DNA of 64,000 bases from Planctomycetota bacterium (GCA_003388505.1 QQVO01000039.1:1-64000), one strand, 5' to 3'. Numbered from the stretch's first letter, positions 20,577-30,087 are shown. A program made the numbers and translations. The notes: generated by a model not told the origin, from the letters alone.

Positions 20577-20624
20577 GTGCCCTTCGTGACTTCGTGGATT
20601 CATCGTTTGGAATCACGACGGCAC
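20577..20624 (+). repeat. Direct repeat flanking the HEAT gene, left copy
   Basis: A 48-bp sequence (GTGCCCTTCGTGACTTCG... ending GACGGCAC) matching about 80% of 22750-22797 in the same orientation. The pair brackets the HEAT-repeat gene. Confidence 0.7.
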
Positions 20625-20654
20625 GAAGGTTCAAGTGGTCGGTTAGAAGAGTCG

Positions 20655-22733
20655 TTACCGTGCAGTTAGACGATGCTCGATCGCGTCAATCGCGGCCTGT
20701 GCCGTCTGCTGAAGCAGCACATGCTCTGAACGACAGACCTCTTTCAGCCGTGGAAGCGCCCCTTCGGCGGGGGGGCCGATGCGTTCCAGCGCTCCGGCGG
20801 CGGCGACCTGCACGCCGAGATAGTCGTCCGCGAGCAAGGCCATCAGAAGCGGCAGCGTCTGCAGCACATCGTCTGGAAACCGCGCAAGCGCATCGGCCGT
20901 AGCGGCCCGGACGAAGGGACGCGGATCGTTGACCGCGCCTGAAAGCACGGGCAGACAGATTTCGGGGGAGTCGCCAATCGCTGCCAGACACTGCACGGCG
21001 ACCTCCCGGACGCGGGGGTGCGGGCTTTCGACGTGCAGAAGAACTGAATCGAGAGCCGGGGCGGCGTCTGCGCCGAAGTGCGATAGAGTCTGCAGCACGA
21101 GGCCGTGATGCTGCGGTGAGCGCTGGTCATCCTCAAGCGCCGTTCCCGACAATGGAACGACACCCGGTCCCATATTCACAAGGGCATCAGATAGACTGGG
21201 GTTGTAGAAGTATCCACCGAGCACTTCGATGAAATAGGGTGCAAGTTCGATGCCGTCAGGGCCAAGTGCCTCGGCCGTATAGAAGACATTAGAATCAACA
21301 CTCTGGAGTTCCCCCGATTCTGTACGCTGCTGTAGATACTCCCGCAAGATCGGGACGGCTGGCGCAGCGAAACGGCCTCCTGCGCGGAGGTCGTACCAAC
21401 TGTAACCACCACCGTTTTGCAGGTGATTCTCAAGAATCATCAACGCATCTTGCGCATCGTCGCCGAGTACGCAGATCAGAGCCGCGACAGCTTCGTCCTG
21501 AAGTTCCAGGTCTTCCCTCTCGAGCAGTTCACGAATTCGTGGTGCGGCACGGGCTGCCTTCGGTCCCAGTTGCGTTATGTATCTAAGCGTGATGTGGGGT
21601 GATTCGTCTTCGCGAATCTGCAACTCAAGTTCGTCCTCCAAGACTGTCATCAGCGAATCGACGATGTCCGGATTGAATTCTGCCAATCGAGTCAGCGAAT
21701 CAAGCGCTGCATCCTGTGCAGGAGAATTCGAGTCCGACGCGTACTCGACCAGCCGGTTGCTGACCTCAACAGCATGGTCGGTATAGTTCGCCAAAGCGTA
21801 CACAGCGTCGTTCGCGACGTAGCTGCCAGAGCCGATGTGGTTCGACGCTGCGAACCAGTATGTATCATCGTCGACCAACGCGGCGAACAGAACAGGTATG
21901 GCGCGAGGCGCGGCCTCCGGGTAGGTGCCGAGCGATCTGGCGGCGAATCCACGAACACGCGCTGACTCGTCGTCCATCGCGGAGATCAACACATCGACGA
22001 CGGCGTTCGTGTCTCGTTCCGGGTCTGCGAACCATCGTTTCGCGGGGGGGGCTCGTTCCCCGAACGGGTCAAAATGCGTCCATCGTCCCAGCCAGGCGGC
22101 TGATGTTTCGCGTACATCAACGTCTTCGTCGTCGAATCCTGCGATCAGGAGCGGGACTGCGACGCGGCCGTCCGGGTCACACATGGCGACGACCGAGAGG
22201 TAGTAACCTCGCTGCCGGGCCTCGGTCTCCGAAGATTTGAAGCGATCAATCACGAGAGGGATTATCTCACGTGCCTGCGTTTCCAGTATCCAGGCGACGT
22301 ATGCAGCCTGCCACTGTTGATCCGATGGCATCTCAGGAAATCGAATCGCGAGTGCATGCACCCCTTCAGAACCGATCGCCTCCAACGCCCATGCTGCACG
22401 ATTGTTGACGTCGTACGGAAAACCGAACTCACCGCGATAGTGGCCTGGATCGCCCAGCAGTTGAATCAGCTCCGGCACTGCGGATCGCGCCTCGGGCCCG
22501 AAGATGGCGAGTTGCTCTGCGGCTTCTCCACGGGTTCGCGGCGATTCATCGCTGAGCAGTTCTCTCAGTTCAGCAACTCGCTCCGCCGAGAAGTCGGCAT
22601 CAGTGAGTGCGAATTCCTCCGAGTCGGCTGCGTGCAGTGTCTTATAACAGTGAGCGGCCGCGAGGACAGTGCAAAGGGCGGCAGTCAGCCGGATGAAACG
22701 GATTCGCAGGTACGGTTTCGTATGTGCGTTCAT
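20655..22733 (-). CDS. Secreted HEAT-repeat protein
   Basis: A 692-residue exported protein (signal RLTAALCTVLAAAHCYKTLHA) built from tandem HEAT/PBS-lyase-type repeats of roughly 30-40 residues. Typical units are SPRTRGEAAEQLAIFGPEA (near residue 60), DESARVRGFAARSLGTYPEA and HPRVREVAVQCLAAIGDS. It forms an alpha-solenoid scaffold for protein binding. The partner is unknown. Acidic overall. ATG 22733 is chosen because it puts the signal peptide at the N-terminus. It is a stand-alone gene bracketed by 48-bp direct repeats. Confidence 0.88.
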   Translation of the reverse strand: MNAHTKPYLRIRFIRLTAALCTVLAAAHCYKTLHAADSEEFALTDADFSAERVAELRELLSDESPRTRGEAAEQLAIFGPEARSAVPELIQLLGDPGHYRGEFGFPYDVNNRAAWALEAIGSEGVHALAIRFPEMPSDQQWQAAYVAWILETQAREIIPLVIDRFKSSETEARQRGYYLSVVAMCDPDGRVAVPLLIAGFDDEDVDVRETSAAWLGRWTHFDPFGERAPPAKRWFADPERDTNAVVDVLISAMDDESARVRGFAARSLGTYPEAAPRAIPVLFAALVDDDTYWFAASNHIGSGSYVANDAVYALANYTDHAVEVSNRLVEYASDSNSPAQDAALDSLTRLAEFNPDIVDSLMTVLEDELELQIREDESPHITLRYITQLGPKAARAAPRIRELLEREDLELQDEAVAALICVLGDDAQDALMILENHLQNGGGYSWYDLRAGGRFAAPAVPILREYLQQRTESGELQSVDSNVFYTAEALGPDGIELAPYFIEVLGGYFYNPSLSDALVNMGPGVVPLSGTALEDDQRSPQHHGLVLQTLSHFGADAAPALDSVLLHVESPHPRVREVAVQCLAAIGDSPEICLPVLSGAVNDPRPFVRAATADALARFPDDVLQTLPLLMALLADDYLGVQVAAAGALERIGPPAEGALPRLKEVCRSEHVLLQQTAQAAIDAIEHRLTAR

Positions 22734-22749
22734 GCTTGCTACGCCTTCT

Positions 22750-22797
22750 GTGTCCTTTGTGACTTCGTGGTCTCTTCGTTTGGAACCAGGACGGCAC
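22750..22797 (+). repeat. Direct repeat flanking the HEAT gene, right copy
   Basis: GTGTCCTTTGTGACTTCGTG... ending GACGGCAC, a direct repeat of 20577-20624, lying just upstream of the HEAT gene's start. Confidence 0.7.
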
Positions 22798-22831
22798 ATA
22801 GCGTGGGCGAACGACTAACCGGCGCTGTGGT

Positions 22832-23242
22832 TCACTCTTCCGGCTGCCAGCCGACGGCGTCCCGAATCTTCTCCATCGCGTCGTCCATCATGGCGGGGTC
22901 GGGGTTGGTGTCCTGGCGGTCGAAGTCCATGTCGCGGATTTGCCAGATGGGGACGAGGTGGATGTGGACGTGGGGGACTTCGAGACCGGCGATTGTCAGG
23001 CCGACCTTCTCCGGGCTGTAGACCTGCTGGATGGCGTCGCCGATCTTTTGAGACACGGCGAAGAGGTGCTGGTTCAGATCGGGCGGGAGATCGAGCCAGT
23101 GGTCGTACTCTTCGATCGGGACGACGAGCGTATGGCCGGGCTGCATCGGGGCGATGGTAAGGAAGGCGACGCAGCGGTCGTCGCGGTAGACGAACCGGCC
23201 GGGGAGTTCGCCGTTGATGACTTTGGTGAAGACGGTTGGCAT
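22832..23242 (-). CDS. HIT-family nucleotide-binding protein
   Basis: A 136-residue member of the histidine-triad superfamily, hydrolases or transferases acting on nucleoside phosphates or dinucleotides. The N-terminal FTKVINGELPGRFVYRDD and AFLTIAPMQPGHTLVVP stretches and the catalytic triad motif HVHIHL are typical of the HINT/YcgF branch. A C-terminal tail (MDDAMEKIRDAVGWQPEE) follows. Start ATG 23242 gives the canonical N-terminus. No operon partner. Confidence 0.92.
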   Translation of the reverse strand: MPTVFTKVINGELPGRFVYRDDRCVAFLTIAPMQPGHTLVVPIEEYDHWLDLPPDLNQHLFAVSQKIGDAIQQVYSPEKVGLTIAGLEVPHVHIHLVPIWQIRDMDFDRQDTNPDPAMMDDAMEKIRDAVGWQPEE

Positions 23243-23350
23243 GGTGTGTCCAATCGCAGGACGTGATTATTGAACCACGGAATTCACGGAAAGCACGAAA
23301 GGCAGGGATCGTCTCGTGTTCCAGAACGTCCGTTCGCCAGCGCATTGAGT

Positions 23351-23374
23351 GTGCCGAAACGGAAGTTTGGGCAC
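23351..23374. repeat. GTGCC(C) palindromic repeat, copy 2
   Basis: GTGCCGAAAC and GTTTGGGCAC flank a GGAA loop, a diverged relative of the repeats at 3753 and 49104. It lies in the 23243-23474 gap, where I see no gene. An AT-rich ACCACGGAATTCACGG stretch at 23271 resembles the CACCACGGAG family. Confidence 0.45.
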
Positions 23375-23474
23375 AAGGTGGACGGGGTGGTCGATTGAGG
23401 TGCGGTTTCGTGATTCGGGCCCACGGGGCGCGGCCTTGGGCTTTGGAGTGGAGACCGGGCTCATTGATCCCGGG

Positions 23475-24737
23475 CTACAGGGTAGGCCAGCGGAGGGGTG
23501 GGCCGGTGAGGCGTTTGGTGTAGCGGTCTTTGAAGTGATAGAACTTGTCGTCGGCCGTTTGCTGGGCTTCCATTGTGGCTGCGCCGTATTGCAGGGCCGT
23601 GTCGACGTCGCCCTGCAGTCCGAGCGATTCGAGTACCTTCAGAGCTTCGGCAAGCTGCTCGTCCTGGCGGATGCGATCTTCCAGTCCCTGCCGGTCTCCG
23701 TTGGCCTGCTCCGTCTGGGTGTGCAGCCAGATCGTTTCCCACTTGCCGCCGGGCATGCGGGCGATGAACTGCGACTCGACGGTGACCTGGTTCTGCGCGA
23801 GGTTGTGTTCCATCCGCGTGACGCGAAAGCCGGTGAGTCCGCGTTCTTCGGCGATCTTTGACGCGGCGTCGAGCCAAGCCGGTTGTTTCGGTTTCGTCTT
23901 GTTCCCGCCCTGGCCGAGCGCCTCTTCTACAAGATCCGAGAGATCGTTTCCCAGTCCGCCCTGGAGCAGTCCGATGAGCAATTCGGGGCCGGCCGGCTGC
24001 TGCCCGTCGCCGGCTTCCACGATGAAGTCCCCCGTTCCCTGGAAATCGAGTCGCTTACGGAATGCGTACTCATAGATCGCCCGCCGTGCCGCCCAGGCAC
24101 GGTCGTCGTCCACCGCAACCGCCGGCAACCGGTCGGAGAGATCGACTTGTGCGTTCTGCCAGTCGATGCCCTCGTCTTCGAGTTGTTGTTCCAGTCTCGG
24201 CAACCGGAGTTCTTCGACGCGCTCCAGGCCCGTCTGCCAGGCGACGAGTCCCACCTGCTTCCGCCGGGCCGGTTGTGCGAACACGCGGTGCAGATCGTCG
24301 GCTGCGACGTCGATCAGCACGAATTCCGAAGGCTCAGCGTCCTCGGCCGGTTGCGGTTGTTCCTCCGCTTTGCGGAATGCGGCCAGTTCATCCCGGAGAA
24401 TCGCGGAGAGTTCAACGTCGTCTGAGCGTTCGTCGAGCCAGCTCTCGGTGCGTTCGATGAGCGTCTGCCGGGCGGCAATGCGAGCCTCGGCTTCTTCGGC
24501 GGCGATGTCCTCCGCCATCCGCGGTTCGTTCTCTTCGAGCCACTCCCGACGCACGGCGATGGTGAGCGATCCATCCTCACTGCGAGCCACAATGCTGCCC
24601 CGGAGTTCGCGGCCCCGTTTGACCTGAACGACGTCGACACAGAGGCGGGCGGCGGTGTCCCGGGTGACTTGAGCGGTGGCTGTGGTGGTGAGGCAGATCG
24701 AAACGACGGCTGAGAGGTGCAGTGCGAGGGAGCGCAT
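23475..24737 (-). CDS. Hypothetical exported protein
   Basis: A 420-residue protein with a Sec signal (LALHLSAVVSICLTTTATAQ). The following region (VVQVKRGRELRGSIVARSED) resembles a small SH3-like or Sm-like barrel seen at the start of many planctomycete secreted proteins. The middle is helical and charged with coiled-coil character (residues ~80-145), and the C-terminal third contains the sequence VESQFIARMPGGKWETIWLH. I recognise no family and assign no function. ATG 24737 is chosen for the signal peptide. The gene has no close neighbour on its strand. Confidence 0.72.
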   Translation of the reverse strand: MRSLALHLSAVVSICLTTTATAQVTRDTAARLCVDVVQVKRGRELRGSIVARSEDGSLTIAVRREWLEENEPRMAEDIAAEEAEARIAARQTLIERTESWLDERSDDVELSAILRDELAAFRKAEEQPQPAEDAEPSEFVLIDVAADDLHRVFAQPARRKQVGLVAWQTGLERVEELRLPRLEQQLEDEGIDWQNAQVDLSDRLPAVAVDDDRAWAARRAIYEYAFRKRLDFQGTGDFIVEAGDGQQPAGPELLIGLLQGGLGNDLSDLVEEALGQGGNKTKPKQPAWLDAASKIAEERGLTGFRVTRMEHNLAQNQVTVESQFIARMPGGKWETIWLHTQTEQANGDRQGLEDRIRQDEQLAEALKVLESLGLQGDVDTALQYGAATMEAQQTADDKFYHFKDRYTKRLTGPPLRWPTL

Positions 24738-25135
24738 CGAGAGCCTCCGGTTGCGGACGACGGGAGAAGCATTTTCATCATAGACGCGGCCGCTGATACT
24801 GAATACACCGGCTCCGGCGTGCCGGGGTCTGCGGGGGCATGCGGTCATCCGTGGTGTGCGCTGCTTCTCTGCGTCGGCGAGAAGGAGTCATTGTCTACGC
24901 CCTAACGGCAACCACAGCCGTTCGCACACCCGGAATCGCGTACGCTCCGTGCTCCTTCGCATAAGGCGCATCATCTCGTGTCAAACCAGGCGGTTTGTGT
25001 GGGTTCGCCAAGGAAATCGCGACATCATGTCGACCCGAACGTGTCGCCCGTCGACGTCAGCGGTTGATCTTGTCGATACGAGAATTACGGAATTCGCACT
25101 GACTGTCGTTTCCATCTACGGGACGGATCCCCGCG
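24738..25135. other. Intergenic region between divergent genes
   Basis: About 400 bases with no convincing gene. It must contain the promoters of both flanking exported proteins, but I cannot pick reliable -35/-10 boxes. Confidence 0.5.
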
Positions 25136-26563
25136 ATGCCCCGAAGACTGACCTCTCTTGCGGTCGTGCTGGCTTGTGTCTGGCTGATTTCCCTGCAGGC
25201 CGGAATGGCTCTTGCTCAGGAGCGCTGCGGCCTGTGTCAGTCGATTTCGAGCGATTCCTGGCTGAGTCGAATCTGGGAAGAGGAGAGCTGCCTCCGAAGT
25301 GTCTCCCCCTGTGAGGACTGGACGTATTCCCTCGGAGTCGAGATCCGGCATCGTTACATGGACGAGCGGGGTCGCCTGCGTCCACCGGGGCCGGGTCGAA
25401 GTCGGTATCAGTTGTGGCGGGTCCGCCCCTTCGCCGAAATCACGTACCGCGACTGGGTGACGGGATACGTCGAAGCGATCGATGCCTCCAGCTTCGGCGA
25501 AGACCTGCCCGTCCTGCCGATCGACGTCAACCGCGACGACCTGCTGCAGTACTATCTCGACGTGAATCTGTGGAGCAATGATGCACACAGCATGCGGCTT
25601 CGCTACGGCCGACAGCTGCTCAAGTATGGTTCCCAGCACCTGGTCTCGCCACTCGGGTGGGCCAACACGATGCGCAACTTTGAGGGGGCGAAACTGTATT
25701 ATCGCGGCGGTGACTGGTCGATCGACGGATTTTTGATGCAGTCCGTAAATGCAGCGGCCGGTGGACAGTTCCGTCCATTCTCGTTCGATACGCCCGACCA
25801 GAGTCGCTGGTTCAACGGCATCTACGCGACGTACGCCGGCCTGCCGAACTCCGTCGTCGACGTCTATTGGCTATGGCTTCGAGAAGCTGAGCCACGTGCC
25901 GATCGTATCGACGGAAACCGGCACACGATCGGAGCGCGCTGGGCGCCGACGGTTTCGATCAGGGAAGGCGAACAGACGGTGCGCACCTGGTTCGCCGACG
26001 TTGAAAGCGCCTACCAGTTCGGGACAGACAGTTTTGGGGCCGCAGACGATCAGGACGTGAGTGCCGGATTCTTCTCCGCGATCGTGGGACACACCTGGAA
26101 CGCGCTCCCCTGGTCGCCGACGGTTCAAGGCGTCTTCTGGTGGGGGTCGGGAGACGATGATCCGACCGACGGAACGAATCACACGGTTTCGACACTGTAT
26201 CCATTGGGCCATGCGTACTGGGGCCAGATTGACAACTTCGCCGGACAGAATCTGCTGGACTACAGCATCCAGGGATCGATCAAACCGCGCAAGGACATTA
26301 CACTTTCGGCCGCCTGGCACCGGTTCGACAAGGACGAATCGGCCGACTTCATCTACAACATCGGCGGCGCGCCGCTGGGGCCGTCCGGAACGGACAAGAA
26401 CCTGGGGCACGAACTCGACCTGGTCGCCACGTTCCAACCCTGTGAACGGCTCGGCTTCCAGGCCGGGTATTTCTGGTTCTGGTATGGCGAAGCCGTCACC
26501 CAAACGGCGCTTGCGCGTCCCGACGCGCACCAGTTTTACTTTCAGTCGACCTTGAGCTACTGA
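25136..26563 (+). CDS. Alginate-export-family outer-membrane porin
   Basis: A 475-residue outer-membrane beta-barrel of the AlgE/alginate export type. After a signal peptide (SLAVVLACVWLISLQAGMALAQ) comes a short Cys-rich segment, then barrel strands including EIRHRYMDERGRLRPPGPG, LRYGRQLLKYGSQHLVSPLGW, NTMRNFEGAKLYYRGGDW and a terminal strand ending FYFQSTLSY with the aromatic C-terminus of barrel proteins. Probably a substrate-specific or general porin. The natural substrate is not known. No alginate biosynthesis genes are nearby. Confidence 0.88.
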   Translation: MPRRLTSLAVVLACVWLISLQAGMALAQERCGLCQSISSDSWLSRIWEEESCLRSVSPCEDWTYSLGVEIRHRYMDERGRLRPPGPGRSRYQLWRVRPFAEITYRDWVTGYVEAIDASSFGEDLPVLPIDVNRDDLLQYYLDVNLWSNDAHSMRLRYGRQLLKYGSQHLVSPLGWANTMRNFEGAKLYYRGGDWSIDGFLMQSVNAAAGGQFRPFSFDTPDQSRWFNGIYATYAGLPNSVVDVYWLWLREAEPRADRIDGNRHTIGARWAPTVSIREGEQTVRTWFADVESAYQFGTDSFGAADDQDVSAGFFSAIVGHTWNALPWSPTVQGVFWWGSGDDDPTDGTNHTVSTLYPLGHAYWGQIDNFAGQNLLDYSIQGSIKPRKDITLSAAWHRFDKDESADFIYNIGGAPLGPSGTDKNLGHELDLVATFQPCERLGFQAGYFWFWYGEAVTQTALARPDAHQFYFQSTLSY

Positions 26564-26564
26564 A

Positions 26565-26897
26565 TCAGTCCAGCTTGACGAGCGTCTGAGTCTCGTCGCG
26601 ACAGAGCGGGATGCTGCCCCCGCTTTCCGCAAGGACATCGGCCAATGTCGTGTTGCGGGACACCTCCTCGGCGTGTGCCAGAACCTCATTCAGCCGCCGA
26701 TGCAACGGGCAGAGTCGGCCGCCGTGCGATTTGATGTTGAGGGGGCATTTCGCGAATCGTTGCATCGGTTCAACGGAGTTGACGATGTCCAGCAGCGGGA
26801 TCTCGTGCGGCTCGCGTGTCATCGCGAATCCGCCGTTAGGTCCCCGTTGGGACTCCACGAGGCCGGCGCGCACGCGCCGCCGCGCCTCGGGGTTCAC
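26565..26897 (-). pseudogene. N-terminally truncated Rrf2-family regulator
   Basis: The 110-residue frame matches the second half of an Rrf2/NsrR-type transcription factor: GLVESQRGPNGGFAMT (the wing of the winged helix), the EIPLLDIVNSVEPMQRF region, cysteines in KCPLNIKSHGGRLCPLHRRL and the terminal TTLADVLAE. The first ~45 residues, with the recognition helix, are missing. Upstream of 26897 none of the frames on this strand continues the homology, and stops are close by. Rrf2 proteins often hold a Fe-S cluster and sense NO, oxygen or iron. This remnant could not bind DNA normally. An ATG exists but is probably not a native start. Confidence 0.75.
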
Positions 26898-27018
26898 GAC
26901 AGTTCAAGCGGACATGTCTATCAGCACACATTATGACGTAGAAGCACGACACGAAGACCGCCAAAATGGGTCACCGAGCCAGCCACGCTTGCCCCTGTCG
27001 CACGGAGGAGTGAATGCC

Positions 27019-27570
27019 GTGAACGCCGCCGACCTGATCCGCCGTCTCCATCAACATCGCATGTGGGTCAACCACCGACTGCTGGTGGCGATGCGTTCTC
27101 TTTCTGAGGAACAGCTTCGCCAGCCCTTTGCCATCGGGCAAGGTTCAGTCTGGCGGACACTGACACATCTGCTCGCCGCTGAATACGTTTGGCTGGAAGC
27201 GATGCTCGGAAACGAGTCGCCTGTAATGCCGGGAGATGTGCCGGGAAAGCTTCCGGGAAATCAAGAAGGCGAAGAAGCGATCCGGTCGCTCCACGAACTG
27301 ATCTCGAAGTGGCAAGAACTCGACCACCGTTGGAACGAGTATCTCAATTCCCTGACCGACGACGATCTCGATGAGGTGGTCTACAAGACCAGCACCAGTT
27401 CTGGACGAGGGAAGCGTCATGGGACGAGGCAAGCCGACGTGCTGCTCCACGTCTGCACACATGCCCAATACACGACCGCCCAACTGATGAACATGCTGCG
27501 GCAACTGGGCGTGACTCCACTCTCCGACGTGATGCTGATTTCATTAGCCCGGCAGGAAGTCGGCACATGA
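27019..27570 (+). CDS. DinB-family protein
   Basis: A 183-residue four-helix-bundle protein of the DinB/YfiT superfamily, enzymes that bind metal with a histidine triad and often transfer thiols or detoxify. The candidate ligands are the His in LTHLLAAEYVWLE (about residue 52) and the pair in LLHVCTHAQYTTAQLMNMLR. GTG 27019 is chosen because GGAGGA lies nine bases upstream. An earlier in-frame ATG at 26914 would add 35 residues of low-complexity sequence. Its stop overlaps the next gene start (ATGA), so the two form one operon. Confidence 0.8.
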   Translation: MNAADLIRRLHQHRMWVNHRLLVAMRSLSEEQLRQPFAIGQGSVWRTLTHLLAAEYVWLEAMLGNESPVMPGDVPGKLPGNQEGEEAIRSLHELISKWQELDHRWNEYLNSLTDDDLDEVVYKTSTSSGRGKRHGTRQADVLLHVCTHAQYTTAQLMNMLRQLGVTPLSDVMLISLARQEVGT

Positions 27571-28028
27571 AGCCGATCATGTTCACCTGCGAAGCCAAGC
27601 TTTCGCAGAAGCCCGAGGAGATCGCCAGCCAGATACTCGATCTCAGCAAGTGGCCCGAGTTCGATGGCTACGGGCCGCTGCCGGGGATCAGAGAGGCCGG
27701 GTTCCAGACGAGGACCGTCGAAATCGTCGGGACAAGAATCCGTGTCACGAATCGGGACGGATCAACCCACGTCGAAGAGATCGTCGAGTGGGAACCGACA
27801 CGACGCCTGCGCTTGCACATGCACGAGTTCTCGCCGCCCGTGTCCCGGCTGGCGACGGCCTTCGACGAGACTTGGGCATTCGAGCGAGACGGTGATCGGA
27901 CGCACGTGGTCCGCTCCATCGAGATGTATCCGAAGAATTCACTGACGAGACCGCTGCTTTGGCTGATCTCCCTCTTGTTGAAGCGAGCCATCGCTCGGCA
28001 TCTGGATCAGTTGTCTCAGTCAAGATGA
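27567..28028 (+). CDS. SRPBCC-family (START-like) protein
   Basis: A 153-residue helix-grip-fold protein of the SRPBCC superfamily, which bind hydrophobic ligands. Visible features are the N-terminal strand FTCEAKLSQKPEEIASQILD, the SKWPEFDGYGPLPGI loop, central beta strands and the long C-terminal helix (LLWLISLLLKRAIARHLDQL). Ligand unknown. It is translationally coupled to the DinB gene. Its 3' end overlaps the convergent DUF488 gene by 13 bases. Confidence 0.82.
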   Translation: MKPIMFTCEAKLSQKPEEIASQILDLSKWPEFDGYGPLPGIREAGFQTRTVEIVGTRIRVTNRDGSTHVEEIVEWEPTRRLRLHMHEFSPPVSRLATAFDETWAFERDGDRTHVVRSIEMYPKNSLTRPLLWLISLLLKRAIARHLDQLSQSR

Positions 28029-28375
28029 TCTGCAAGGAAGCATTTCAGAACAGCAACGTGACCATGATCTAAGTCCTTAGTGGAAGTCACCAGCGTCACT
28101 GGCGACGTTTCCAATGAAGCGAACAATCCGGTGATGTCAGCGAAGCGTTCTTGGAGTTCGATCCGGTATCTCTCGGCGAAGTCGGCGTGTTGATCCGGGT
28201 GGTCGTGAAACCACTTTCGCAGTTCATGAGACGGCGTGAGTTCCTTCGCCCAGAGATCGATCTTGGACGCCTCTTTTGAGACGCCCCTCGGCCAGAGGCG
28301 ATCTACCAGCAGGCGAACGCCGTCGTCCGCACTTGGCTCTTCGTAGATGCGTTTCACCCGAAACTCAGTTGCCAT
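28016..28375 (-). CDS. DUF488-family protein
   Basis: A 119-residue DUF488 protein (PF04343). It begins with KRIYEEPSADDGVRLLVDRL, then WPRGVSKEASKIDLWAKELTPS and ELRKWFHDHPDQHADFAERY, all family hallmarks. The structure is known for homologues but the function is not. These genes frequently occur beside stress or nitrogen-oxide related genes. It ends one base before the downstream sigma-54 activator gene and is oriented the same way. The 13-base tail-to-tail overlap with the SRPBCC gene suggests compact packing. Confidence 0.9.
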   Translation of the reverse strand: MATEFRVKRIYEEPSADDGVRLLVDRLWPRGVSKEASKIDLWAKELTPSHELRKWFHDHPDQHADFAERYRIELQERFADITGLFASLETSPVTLVTSTKDLDHGHVAVLKCFLADHLD

Positions 28376-28376
28376 C

Positions 28377-29933
28377 TCAGCGCTCCACGATGATGCCGAG
28401 TTTCTCCATCCGACTGCGGAGCGTGTTCGGATTCATGTCGAGGATTTTCGCTGCCCCGTTCGGCCCGGCGACCACACCGTTCGTGTGCTCCAGCACGGCC
28501 CGAACGTGTTCCGTCTCAACGTCGGTGAGTGATCGCAAGACCGGTTGCTTCATTTTCTGACGACGGACGGGAATGATGCCGCTGGGAAGGTCGAGCGTGT
28601 CCCCCGTTGAGAGAATCATGGCCCGCTCCACAATGTTTTCCAGTTCTCGGACATTGCCCGGCCAGTCGTACTTCTGAAGTGTCAAAAGGACATTGGACGG
28701 TACGGTGTCGATCTGTCGTCCCAGCCGTTCTGCGAGTTTCTTGAGAAAGAACCTGACCAGCGTGGGAATGTCTTCCTTGCGTTCCCTCAAGGCGGGCACT
28801 TGAATCGGAAAGACATTCAACCGGTAGAAGAGGTCTTCCCGAAACGTTCCCTCGTCCACCATGTCGAGCAGATTGCGATTCGTAGCGGCGAGGACTCGGG
28901 TATCGACCCGAATCGTCTGGCTGCTGCCAACTCGTTCGAGTTCCTGCTCCTGCAAGACACGCAACAACCGTGACTGGGCGGGCAACGGCATTTCGCCAAT
29001 CTCGTCAAGGAAGATCGTGCCGCCATCGGCCAACTCGAAACGTCCCGTTCGTTGTTGGGTCGCTCCGGTGAAGGCCCCATGCTCGTGTCCGAAGAGTTCG
29101 CTCTCCAACAGCGATTCCGGCAGAGCCGCACAGTTGACTCGGACGAACGGCCCGCTGCTTCGCTTGCTGTTCTTGTGGATGGCCCGAGCGACGAGTTCCT
29201 TTCCGGTGCCGGTCTCTCCGACGATCAAGACGGTGCTGTCAGTCGGAGCCACCATGTCGATACTGCGCAGCACCTTCCAGATGCCGTCGCTCTCGCCGAC
29301 GATCTCCGAGAAGTCGGATCGTGAGCGCAACTCTTCCCGCAGGTAGGCGACTTCCGCTTCCATTCTCTGGCGTTCGATGCGCAACCGATGTTCCCGCTGG
29401 CGGCTGTCGTCGAGTTGCCTGACGGCTTGCCGACGAATCAACTCGGCGGTCGCACGGGCGGCAAAGATGTGGAAGATCGAAAGCTCTCGCTCGTCGGCAT
29501 CGAGCGGTTCGTCATCGATGACGGCGAGGTGCCCCACGACGACCCCGGCATCGTCCATCAGGGGAATTGCCAGATAGCTGCGAGCATTCAGTTCCTTGAG
29601 CAGAGAATTCGTGGGGAAGGTCTGCTGGATGTCATCGGGAAAGTGTTGAATGGCTCCCGTGAGAATCTGTTTGCAGGGCGTTCCTTCGATGTCGAAATCG
29701 AAGTTGGGGACGTGCTGATCGCCGACCCAGACGGCCAGCGTCTGCACCTTCGTTCGCTCGGCATCGAACTCGGCGACGAATGACGCCTTCACATGCAGCG
29801 AGACGGCAAGGTACTGCACCAGTGAGCGGAAGAAGTGCTCACCGCTGGCCCCGGCAGTCCCCTCCATGATCGACCGCAGGGTCGCATCCGGGTCTATGGA
29901 AACTTGCTCTGTCGTGCTCTGCTGTGTCGGCAT
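28377..29933 (-). CDS. GAF-domain sigma-54-dependent transcriptional activator
   Basis: A 518-residue enhancer-binding protein. An N-terminal GAF domain (about 35-170, sensing an unknown small ligand) is followed by a coiled linker and the AAA+ domain: Walker A GETGTGKE (239-246), the sigma-54-contacting loop GAFTGA (286-291) and Walker [12 protein letters not shown] (304-314). The C-terminus is a Fis-type helix-turn-helix ([20 protein letters not shown]). It closely resembles NorR/FhlA-type regulators. The divergent operon has a consensus sigma-54 promoter 150 bases away, so this is the obvious activator. ATG 29933 avoids an upstream extension into the promoter region. Confidence 0.95.
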   Translation of the reverse strand: MPTQQSTTEQVSIDPDATLRSIMEGTAGASGEHFFRSLVQYLAVSLHVKASFVAEFDAERTKVQTLAVWVGDQHVPNFDFDIEGTPCKQILTGAIQHFPDDIQQTFPTNSLLKELNARSYLAIPLMDDAGVVVGHLAVIDDEPLDADERELSIFHIFAARATAELIRRQAVRQLDDSRQREHRLRIERQRMEAEVAYLREELRSRSDFSEIVGESDGIWKVLRSIDMVAPTDSTVLIVGETGTGKELVARAIHKNSKRSSGPFVRVNCAALPESLLESELFGHEHGAFTGATQQRTGRFELADGGTIFLDEIGEMPLPAQSRLLRVLQEQELERVGSSQTIRVDTRVLAATNRNLLDMVDEGTFREDLFYRLNVFPIQVPALRERKEDIPTLVRFFLKKLAERLGRQIDTVPSNVLLTLQKYDWPGNVRELENIVERAMILSTGDTLDLPSGIIPVRRQKMKQPVLRSLTDVETEHVRAVLEHTNGVVAGPNGAAKILDMNPNTLRSRMEKLGIIVER

Positions 29934-30069
29934 CGGCGTCCCTCTCGAACAAGTGGGCGTCACGGTATTTCGTGCCCCAGTACGACATATCATACCGGCT
30001 GACCCAGTCTTGGAAAACGCATGGAATCCATAAGTGATTGATAAACGGCGATTTGCGGCCTTCCGTGTC

Positions 30070-30087
30070 CCACAGGACATCCTGTGG
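30070..30087. promoter_or_regulatory. Palindromic operator-like site overlapping the sigma-54 promoter
   Basis: CCACAGGA and its exact complement TCCTGTGG are separated by CA. The right arm overlaps the -24 element, so a bound protein would block the promoter, more like a repressor than an activator site. The ligand is unknown. Confidence 0.5.
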
